This document shows positions 53,039 to 59,393 of a DNA stretch of 64,000 nt, in pieces; position 1 is the first letter of the stretch; each line of letters begins with the position of its first letter. A model generated the notes under the pieces. That model was not told the origin of the DNA and ran no database searches. It saw only the letters and a program-made list of their open reading frames with translations. Position numbers and translations under genes: made by a program. This stretch comes from DATARH01 sp963734125. Lineage in GTDB: Bacteria > Pseudomonadota > Alphaproteobacteria > ATCC43930 > CGMCC-115725. The stretch lies in contig CAVTGB010000004.1 of NCBI GenBank assembly GCA_963734125.1, positions 62,001 to 126,000 on the forward strand, read 5' to 3'.

Positions 53039-53814
53039 TCCCGCCCGCGACAAATGGGCCGGCGCTCGAAACTCGCGCCCTCTCGAAGAGTTTTGGCGCG
53101 CTGCGCGTTGCCGACGCCATCGATTTCCGGCTCGAACGCGGCGCCCGCCAGGCGCTGATCGGCCCGAACGGCGCCGGCAAGACCAGCTTTGTCAACCTGG
53201 TGACCGGGGCGCTGCGGCCGGACGCCGGGCAGATCCTGATCGACGGCGCCGAGGTAACTCATCTGGCGCAATCGGCGCGCGTGAAGCGTGGTCTCGCGCG
53301 CACCTTCCAGGTCACCGCGTTGTTCCGCCAGTTGAGCACGCTCGAAAACGTGACGCTTGCGATCGCCGAGAGGGAAGGGGTCGCGGGTGACCTGTTTTGG
53401 CCCGCCGGGCGTCACCAGCACGTCACCGAGGAAGCCTTCGCGCTTTTGGAATCGCTCGACCTCGCCGCTGACGCATTGCGCCCGGTCAACACCCTCCCCT
53501 ATGGCCGCCAGCGCCTCGTCGAGATCGCCGTCGCGCTCGGCCTTGCACCGAAGGTGCTGCTGCTCGACGAACCGGCCGCCGGCGTCCCCTCGGGCGAAAC
53601 CGGGCTCGTCATCGGGGTCGTCGAGCGCCTGCCGCCCGACATCGCCGTCCTCATCATCGACCACGATATGGATCTGGTGTTTCGCCTGGCGCGCCGCATC
53701 ACGGTGATGGTCGAGGGGCATATCCTCGTCGAGGGCCCGCCCGAGGCGATCGCCGGCGATCCGCAAGTGCGCCAGGTCTATCTCGGCGAGCGCGCCCATG
53801 GACCCGGGCGATGA
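53035..53814 (+). CDS. LivG-type ABC transporter ATPase
   Basis: The 259-residue ATPase has Walker A GPNGAGKTSF, the Q-loop region LARTFQVTALFRQLSTLENV, a degenerate signature LPYGRQRLVEIA and Walker B VLLLDEPAAGVPSGE with the switch His in IIDHDMDLVF. This is the LivG arrangement. It overlaps both neighbours by four bases. Confidence 0.95.
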   Translation: MIPPATNGPALETRALSKSFGALRVADAIDFRLERGARQALIGPNGAGKTSFVNLVTGALRPDAGQILIDGAEVTHLAQSARVKRGLARTFQVTALFRQLSTLENVTLAIAEREGVAGDLFWPAGRHQHVTEEAFALLESLDLAADALRPVNTLPYGRQRLVEIAVALGLAPKVLLLDEPAAGVPSGETGLVIGVVERLPPDIAVLIIDHDMDLVFRLARRITVMVEGHILVEGPPEAIAGDPQVRQVYLGERAHGPGR

Positions 53815-54542
53815 GCGAACCCACCCAGGCCGAGGGCCTCACTCTCGACGGGGTCGACGCGGGATATGGCGAGACGGTGGTGCTCGAAGGGATTTCGCTC
53901 GCGATCAAGCCGGGCGGCACGCTCGCCCTCCTTGGCCGCAACGGGGTCGGCAAGACGACGCTGCTGGCAACGATCATGGGGCATACCGCGCTCCATGCCG
54001 GGCGCATCCGCTTTGCCGGGCGGGACATCGGGGCGCTGCCGCCCTACCGCCGGGCGCGGCTCGGCATTGGCCTGGTGCCACAGGAGCGGGAGATCTTTCC
54101 TTCGCTCACGGTCGAGGAGAATTTGCTAGTCGCGGCGCAGCCCAGCGCCTGGTCAGTTCCCCGCATCTATGATCTTTTCCCCTCGCTCGCATCGCGCCGC
54201 ACCAACCGCGGCAATCACCTCTCGGGCGGCGAACAGCAGATGCTGGCGATCGGCCGCGCGCTCATTGGCAACCCGGCGCTCCTCTTGATGGACGAGCCGC
54301 TCGAGGGCCTCGCGCCGGTGATCGTCGACACGCTCCTGGCGGCGCTCGGGCGGGTGCGGCGCGAAGACCATCTGGCGCTCCTCCTGGTCGAACAGCACGC
54401 CCGTCTCGCGCTCGAATTCGCCGACGAGGCGATCGTCCTCGACCGCGGCCGGATCGTCTTCGACGGCCCGAGCCGCGAATTGCTCGACGCCTCCGAGCGC
54501 GTCGAAGCGCTGATGGGCGTAACCGCCCGCGGCCCGCGCTAG
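53811..54542 (+). CDS. LivF-type ABC transporter ATPase
   Basis: The 243-residue ATPase has Walker A LGRNGVGKTTLL, GIGLVPQEREIFPSLTVEENL, the signature LSGGEQQMLAIGRAL and Walker B LLLMDEPLEGLAP, with the switch His in LLVEQHARLAL. It completes the importer: two binding proteins, LivH, LivM, LivG and LivF on one strand. Confidence 0.95.
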   Translation: MSEPTQAEGLTLDGVDAGYGETVVLEGISLAIKPGGTLALLGRNGVGKTTLLATIMGHTALHAGRIRFAGRDIGALPPYRRARLGIGLVPQEREIFPSLTVEENLLVAAQPSAWSVPRIYDLFPSLASRRTNRGNHLSGGEQQMLAIGRALIGNPALLLMDEPLEGLAPVIVDTLLAALGRVRREDHLALLLVEQHARLALEFADEAIVLDRGRIVFDGPSRELLDASERVEALMGVTARGPR

Positions 54543-54559
54543 AATTAAGGGAGATGCGC

Positions 54560-55423
54560 ATGCGCCGATTTGCCTTGCTATGCCTGCTGATCCTCGTGGC
54601 CTCGGCGGCCGCGAACGCCGAGACGCCGCAATGGCTGACACTGCCGCCGACGCCGAGCCTGCCGAAGGCGGCGCAGAGCGGCTATGCCCCGGTCAACGGC
54701 GTCAAGATCTGGTACGCCACCTTCGGGCCCGGGTCAGCCGCGGGCGACCCCGTCATCCTCTTGCATGGCGGCCTCGCCAACTCGAATTACTGGGGCAACC
54801 AGGTGCGCGAACTGGCAAAGCGCTACCCGGTCATCGTCATGGACAGCCGCGGGCACGGCCGCAGCACCCGTAACGCCGAGCCGTATGGCTATGATCTGAT
54901 GGCGTCGGACGTGGTCGGGCTGATGGATTTCCTCAAGGTCAAGAAGGCGGCAATCGTCGGCTGGAGCGACGGCGCGATCCTCGGCCTCGACATCGCGATG
55001 AAGCATCCCGAGCGGGTGTCGAAACTGTTTGCCTTTGCTGCCAATTCTGATCCCTCAGGCGTCGCCGACATCGCCCAGAGCCCGGTCTTCAACGCCTACA
55101 TCGCCCGCGCCGAGAAGGAATACGAAAAGCTGTCGCCCACCCCCACCGAGTACAAGACCTTTCTCGCCCAAATCACCAAGATGTGGGAAATCCAGCCCAA
55201 CTGGACCGCCGCGGATTTGAAGCGCATCACGGTGCCGACCTGGATTGTCGACGCCGACCATGACGAAGCGATCAAGCGCGAGAACACCCTATTCATGGCC
55301 GCCAACATCCCCGATGCCGGCCTCCTCTTAGAGCCCGAGGTCAGCCACTTCGCGTTTCTCCAGGACCCCGGCCAGTTCACCGCCGACGTCCTGCATTTCC
55401 TCGATCACGTGAAGGGGCGCTGA
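54560..55423 (+). CDS. Exported alpha/beta hydrolase
   Basis: Two ATG codons compete: 54554 touches the AAGGGAG site, whereas 54560 stands six bases after it and is preferred. The 287-residue protein has a signal peptide (FALLCLLILVASAAANA), VILLHGGLANSNYWGNQVRE, VMDSRGHGRS, the nucleophile Ser in IVGWSDGAILG and the catalytic His in EVSHFAFLQDPG. It may hydrolyse an ester or amide before uptake by the Liv importer encoded directly upstream (inference). Confidence 0.88.
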   Translation: MRRFALLCLLILVASAAANAETPQWLTLPPTPSLPKAAQSGYAPVNGVKIWYATFGPGSAAGDPVILLHGGLANSNYWGNQVRELAKRYPVIVMDSRGHGRSTRNAEPYGYDLMASDVVGLMDFLKVKKAAIVGWSDGAILGLDIAMKHPERVSKLFAFAANSDPSGVADIAQSPVFNAYIARAEKEYEKLSPTPTEYKTFLAQITKMWEIQPNWTAADLKRITVPTWIVDADHDEAIKRENTLFMAANIPDAGLLLEPEVSHFAFLQDPGQFTADVLHFLDHVKGR

Positions 55424-55440
55424 CCTTCGCACTCGGCGCG

Positions 55441-55565
55441 CATCACCCTCACCCCACCCCGACCCGCCCCCATCGAGGGGGCGGGAGTAACAACGAGGCC
55501 CTCGCCGCCGAGATAAACCCTCCCCCTTGATGGGGGAGGGTTTGGGAGGGGGTGAGCGCGGTGCA
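55441..55565. repeat. Inverted repeat, CCCTCCCCCTCGATGGGGGA family (second copy)
   Basis: CACCCCGACCCGCCCCCATC (near 55452) faces CCCTCCCCCTTGATGGGGGA (near 55528-55547), followed by GGGTTTGGGAGGGGGTGAGC. The element fills the gap between the convergent hydrolase and moeA genes and repeats the unit at 25.87 kb. Confidence 0.78.
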
Positions 55566-55606
55566 GCTTAATTGATCGGCTCAACATGAGCCCCTCGCCG
55601 CCGCGC

Positions 55607-56821
55607 CTACAAGGGCCAGGCGCTGCCGGAAAACGGGATGATCGGCACCTCTGCGCCGACCGGGAGCGCCGGGGCGTGCGGCGGGCGCATGACGAGGCAA
55701 TCGGAGGCGGAGAGCGGGCGCATCATCGAGCTGTCCTGGACTTCGAACGGGACGGCTTCGACGACGCCATCGGCGGCGCGCACGAGGCGGGCGCGCAGAT
55801 AGTCCTGCCGGCGGTCGTTGGCTCGGAGGGCGACGCCAAGCCGGACGGTTACCGGCGCCGCCGCCGCGTCGGCGAGGCCGCTCAGGCGATCGAGCGCGGG
55901 CTTCAAGAAGAGCAGCGAGCAGACCAAGGTCGAGACCGGGTTGCCGGGGAGCCCCAGCATCGGCGTCCCGCGGTAATGCCCGAACATCAAGGGCTTGCCC
56001 GGCCGCATCGCGATTTCCCAGAAATCGATGTCGAGCCCGTCTTCGCTGAGAACTCCGCGCACAAGATCGTGCTCGCCGACCGAGACGCCGCCGGTCGTAA
56101 CCAGGAGATCGACCCCCTTTGCCGCCGCGGCAAAGCGGCGGAGCGCCTCGGGGTCGTCAGGCGCGTTGCCGACCAGGACCGGAACGCCGCCGCAGGCGGT
56201 GACAAAGGCGGCGAGCGCCAGCGCGTTCGAACTGACGATCTGATGGGGGCCGATCGGGTCCCCCGGCATGACGATCTCGTCGCCGGTGGAAAGGACCCCG
56301 ACCCGCGGCCGGCGATGGACAAAGAGCCACGGCCGGTTCATCGCCGCGGCGAGCCCGACGTCGCGGGGCGTCAGGCGGCGTCCGGCGGTGAGCAGCACGT
56401 CGCCCTCGGCGAAATCGAGGCCGGCGCGCCGGACATAGCGGCCCTTCGCCGCGCCTTCCCTGACCTCGACCCGGTCGCCCTGCCGTTCGGTATCTTCCTG
56501 GATGATGATCGTGTCGGCGCCGTCCGGCAGCGGCGCCCCGGTGAAGATGCGGGCAGCCTCGCCCGGCCCGAGGGTGCCGCCAAACCCGGCGCCGGCCGGG
56601 ATCTCGGCGACGATCGCGAGGCGCGCGGGGATGCGGCCGAGATCGGCGGCGCGCACCGCATAGCCGTCCATAGCCGAGACCGCGAACGGCGGCTGGGTCC
56701 GCCGCGCCGCCACATCCTCGGCGAGAACCCGGCCGATCGCCTCGGCAATCGACACCTGTTCGGGGGGGAGCGCTTCGAGCGGGGCCAGGAGCCGCCCCAG
56801 GGCTTCTTCAACCGATATCAT
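55607..56821 (-). CDS. moeA: Molybdopterin molybdenumtransferase MoeA
   Basis: MoeA inserts molybdate into adenylylated molybdopterin. The 404-residue protein begins SVEEALGRLLAPLEALPPEQ, has PFAVSAMDGYAVRA, GADTIIIQEDTE, the substrate loop VTTGGVSVGEHDLVRGVL and the FGHYRGTPMLGLPGNPVSTL segment. Its ATG at 56821 overlaps the expected moaC stop (ATGA), which shows the true 3' end of moaC. Confidence 0.95.
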   Translation of the reverse strand: MISVEEALGRLLAPLEALPPEQVSIAEAIGRVLAEDVAARRTQPPFAVSAMDGYAVRAADLGRIPARLAIVAEIPAGAGFGGTLGPGEAARIFTGAPLPDGADTIIIQEDTERQGDRVEVREGAAKGRYVRRAGLDFAEGDVLLTAGRRLTPRDVGLAAAMNRPWLFVHRRPRVGVLSTGDEIVMPGDPIGPHQIVSSNALALAAFVTACGGVPVLVGNAPDDPEALRRFAAAAKGVDLLVTTGGVSVGEHDLVRGVLSEDGLDIDFWEIAMRPGKPLMFGHYRGTPMLGLPGNPVSTLVCSLLFLKPALDRLSGLADAAAAPVTVRLGVALRANDRRQDYLRARLVRAADGVVEAVPFEVQDSSMMRPLSASDCLVMRPPHAPALPVGAEVPIIPFSGSAWPL

Positions 56822-57304
56822 AGATTTGCCTCGTAATCACCTGACTTACCGCCCGATTTGCGCAAAAGGCGCAGATCGGTCACGACCATCGCGCGGTCGA
56901 TCGCCTTGCACATGTCATAGATCGTCAGCGCAGCGAATTCCGGCTGCGGTCAGCGCTTCCATCTCGACCCCGGTGCGCCCCTGGAGGCGGCAGGTCGCGG
57001 TGATCTCGACGCAGGAACGCTCGGGCACGCAGACGAGTTCGACCGCGACCGAGGTCAAGGCCAGCGGATGACATAGCGGGATCAATTCGGCGGTGCGCTT
57101 TGCCGCCATGATCCCGGCGAGGCGCGCGACCGCGAGCACATCGCCCTTGGCGATTTCGCCGGCCTGGATCCGAGCCAAGGTCTCGGGTTTCATGACGACC
57201 CGGGCGCCGGCGATTGCCACCCGGTCGGTCTCGGCCTTGTCGGAGACGTCGACCATCCGGGCGCGGCCTTCGAGATCGGTGTGGGTGAGGTCGGGGAGGC
57301 GCAA
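56818..57304 (-). pseudogene. moaC: Cyclic pyranopterin monophosphate synthase MoaC, +1 insertion near the C-terminus
   Basis: MoaC makes cyclic pyranopterin monophosphate, the first molybdenum cofactor intermediate. The domain runs from LTHTDLEGRARMVDVSDKAE through LIPLCHPLALTSVAVELVCV to GVEMEALTAA. One extra base at about 56940-56944 breaks the frame; removing it gives FAALTIYDMCKAIDRAMVV and a stop at 56818 that overlaps moeA. The YDMCK motif holds Asp and Lys residues needed by E. coli MoaC. Counting from the TTG at 57304, the repaired protein has 161 residues, the family length. As written, the frame is also joined to trpC without a stop. Confidence 0.85.
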
Positions 57305-58084
57305 GAGGCGACGCGTGGCCGCCGCAACGTCGCCCGACCGCATCAGCGATTCGCCCACCAGAAAAGAGCGCGCGCCGGCAGCGGCGAGGCGGTCGAGATC
57401 AACGGGGCCGTTGAGGCCGCTTTCGCCGACGACAACGTGGCCGGGCGGCACCAGCGGCGCGAGGCTCTCGGTCGTCTGAAGATCGACCTTCAAGGTCTTC
57501 AGATCGCGGTTGTTGATGCCGATCAGCCGAGCCTCGAGACGGAGCGCGCGGTCGAGTTCGGCGCGATTGTGGACTTCAACCAACACATCAAGTCCGAGCC
57601 CGGCCGCGGTGGCGGCAAGATCGCCCGCCATAGCGTCGTCGATCGCGGCCATGATGAGAAGGATGCAGTCGGCGCCGAGCACGCGGCTCTCGATCACCTG
57701 ATAGGGATCGAGGATGAAATCCTTGCGCAAAACCGGGAGGCGGCAGGCGGCGCGGGCCGCCCGCAAATGGTCGTCGGAGCCCTGGAAATAGGGCGTATCG
57801 GTCAACACCGAAAGGCAGGTGGCGCCCCCCGTCTCATAGGCCTGCGCCAATGCCGGCGGGTCGAAATCGGCGCGGATCAGGCCGCGGCTCGGCGAGGCCT
57901 TTTTGATCTCGGCGATGAGGCCGTAGCGCCCGGCCTTCACCTGACCTTCGAGCGCATCGGCAAACGGCCGCACCGGGGGCGCATCGGCGAGCATCGCGCG
58001 CAGCGCCGCCTCCGGCCGCACCGCCTTCGAGCGCGCGACATGCTCGCGTTTCGCGGCGCAGATCTCAGTAAGGACGTCAGCCAT
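56915..58084 (-). CDS. trpC: Indole-3-glycerol phosphate synthase TrpC, open in frame into MoaC
   Basis: TrpC closes the indole ring from CdRP. Residues 1-261 are a complete TrpC: LIAEIKKASPSRGLI (catalytic Lys), CLSVLTDTPYFQGSDDHL, VLRKDFILDPYQVIESR, IGINNRDLKTLKVDL and VVGESGLNGPVDLDRLAAAG. The usual stop is absent and the frame goes on through LRLPDLTHTDLEGRARMVDV into MoaC, making an apparent 389-residue fusion that ends early through the break at about 56940. No stop codon is present in the other two frames near the junction. It overlaps trpD by eight bases. Either a natural TrpC-MoaC fusion or a lost stop by error. Confidence 0.85.
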   Translation of the reverse strand: MADVLTEICAAKREHVARSKAVRPEAALRAMLADAPPVRPFADALEGQVKAGRYGLIAEIKKASPSRGLIRADFDPPALAQAYETGGATCLSVLTDTPYFQGSDDHLRAARAACRLPVLRKDFILDPYQVIESRVLGADCILLIMAAIDDAMAGDLAATAAGLGLDVLVEVHNRAELDRALRLEARLIGINNRDLKTLKVDLQTTESLAPLVPPGHVVVGESGLNGPVDLDRLAAAGARSFLVGESLMRSGDVAAATRRLLRLPDLTHTDLEGRARMVDVSDKAETDRVAIAGARVVMKPETLARIQAGEIAKGDVLAVARLAGIMAAKRTAELIPLCHPLALTSVAVELVCVPERSCVEITATCRLQGRTGVEMEALTAAGIRCADDL

Positions 58085-59117
58085 CGCCGCCCCCCTCGTT
58101 GGTCATCGCGACCAGCCGGTCGAGCACCTGCCGAGCCGCGCCGCTGTCGATCGCCTCGGCGGCGATCGCGACCCCCGCCCTCAGATCCAGGGTGCGGCCC
58201 GCCACCACCAGCGCCGCGGCGCTGTTGAGCAGCACGACATCGCGCAGCGGGCCCGGCGCGCCGCCCAATACGTCGCGCATCAATTGGGCGTTGTGCGCCG
58301 GCTCGCCGCCCTTCAGCGCCTCGAGCGTGACCCGCGCGAGCCCGACCTCTTCGGGGGTCACCTCGAAGCTTCTCACGCTGCCGTCGTTGAACTCGGCGAC
58401 CGTCGTCACCCCGGCCGTCGTCAATTCGTCGATGCCGGAGCCGTGCACCACCCAGGCGCGCTCGGCGCCGAGCCGCCCCAAGACTTCGGCCATCGGCACC
58501 ACCCATTCCGGCGCGTACACGCCGACCAGCTGGCGCCGCGTCCCGGCCGGGTTCGACATCGGCCCCAACAGGTTGAAGATCGTGCGGGTGCCGAGCTCGA
58601 CCCGGGTCGGCCCGACATGGCGCATTGCGCTGTGGTGGCGCGGCGCCATCAAAAAGCAGAACCCGATCTCCCACAGGCAGCGGCGTACGATCGTCATGTC
58701 GGCGTCGATATTGACGCCGAGCGCACTCAAGACGTCGGCCGCCCCCGAGCGCGATGAGAAGGCGCGGTTGCCGTGCTTGGCGACCGGGACGCCAGCGCCG
58801 GCGACGACAAGCCCGGTGGCGGTCGAGATGTTGAAAGTGCCGGAGGCATCGCCGCCGGTGCCGACCGTGTCGATCGTGCCCGGCGGCGCGTCGATCGCCA
58901 GCGCTTTGAGGCGCATCGTGCGCACCGCCCCGGTGATCTCGTCAACGGTTTCGCCGCGCATCCTGAGCGCCATCAGAAAGGCGCCGATCTGCGACGGCGT
59001 CGCGTTGCCGCTCATGATGATGTCGAAGGCGGCCTCGGCTTCGCTTTCGCTGAGCGCCCGGCCGGAAGCGATCTGGGCGAGGAGCGGTTTCAGATCGGTT
59101 ATCGCCGCGGCGCTCAT
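58077..59117 (-). CDS. trpD: Anthranilate phosphoribosyltransferase TrpD
   Basis: TrpD joins anthranilate to PRPP. The 346-residue enzyme has TVGTGGDASGTFNISTATGL, the KHGNRAFSSRSGAADVLSAL segment, FLMAPRHHSAMRHVGPTRVE and LGPMSNPAGTRRQLVGVY. It starts at 59117 with GGAG upstream and is divergent from the trpL-trpE(G) unit. It heads the trpD-trpC-moaC-moeA operon. Confidence 0.96.
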   Translation of the reverse strand: MSAAAITDLKPLLAQIASGRALSESEAEAAFDIIMSGNATPSQIGAFLMALRMRGETVDEITGAVRTMRLKALAIDAPPGTIDTVGTGGDASGTFNISTATGLVVAGAGVPVAKHGNRAFSSRSGAADVLSALGVNIDADMTIVRRCLWEIGFCFLMAPRHHSAMRHVGPTRVELGTRTIFNLLGPMSNPAGTRRQLVGVYAPEWVVPMAEVLGRLGAERAWVVHGSGIDELTTAGVTTVAEFNDGSVRSFEVTPEEVGLARVTLEALKGGEPAHNAQLMRDVLGGAPGPLRDVVLLNSAAALVVAGRTLDLRAGVAIAAEAIDSGAARQVLDRLVAMTNEGGGDG

Positions 59118-59193
59118 CGGGAGGTTCTCCGTGTCATGGATCCGTTATATCAGCCTCTGCCATCGGGCGGTAACCGAAGGCGTCGCGGCGCGA

Positions 59194-59222
59194 TTGCGAT
59201 ACCGCCGCTCAGCTGATAGAGT
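59194..59222 (+). promoter_or_regulatory. Predicted promoter of the trpL-trpE(G) transcript
   Basis: TTGCGA (59194-59199) and TAGAGT (59217-59222) are 17 bases apart and resemble sigma-70-type -35 and -10 boxes. The expected transcript start, about seven bases later, coincides with or adjoins the trpL ATG at 59230, so the leader mRNA would be leaderless, as known for Sinorhizobium trpL. Prediction by eye. Confidence 0.55.
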
Positions 59223-59229
59223 GCGGCCC

Positions 59230-59274
59230 ATGAGCACCGTGTCGCGTTCAACCAACTGGTGGTGGCCCGTCTAA
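59230..59274 (+). CDS. trpL: Trp leader peptide TrpL (14 residues, three Trp in a row)
   Basis: The short frame reads MSTVSRSTNWWWPV and stops at TAA 59272-59274. Three consecutive Trp codons at positions 10-12 make ribosome movement depend on charged tRNA-Trp. The hairpins described next follow immediately, and trpE(G) begins 119 bases later. No ribosome site is needed if the transcript begins at the ATG. This is the arrangement of ribosome-mediated attenuation in alphaproteobacteria, where the released leader RNA can also act in trans. Confidence 0.9.
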   Translation: MSTVSRSTNWWWPV

Positions 59275-59277
59275 CCC

Positions 59278-59337
59278 GGGCGGCCACGATTCCCGTTGTT
59301 ATAGGCCGCCTTGGAGCACCGGGCGGCTTTCGCTTTT
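59278..59337 (+). terminator. Trp attenuator: competing antiterminator and terminator hairpins
   Basis: GGCGGCC at 59279-59285 can pair with GGCCGCC at 59304-59310 (antiterminator, seven pairs). The latter can instead pair, through GCCGCC at 59305-59310, with GGCGGC at 59322-59327, forming a terminator stem followed by TTTCGCTTTT. The two structures share one strand and exclude each other. A ribosome stalled at the Trp codons would cover the left part and favour readthrough into trpE(G). Confidence 0.88.
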
Positions 59338-59393
59338 AAGAAGGCGACGGCGGAACGGACCTCCGAGGCGATCCAAACCCGGAGGGAAACCCC

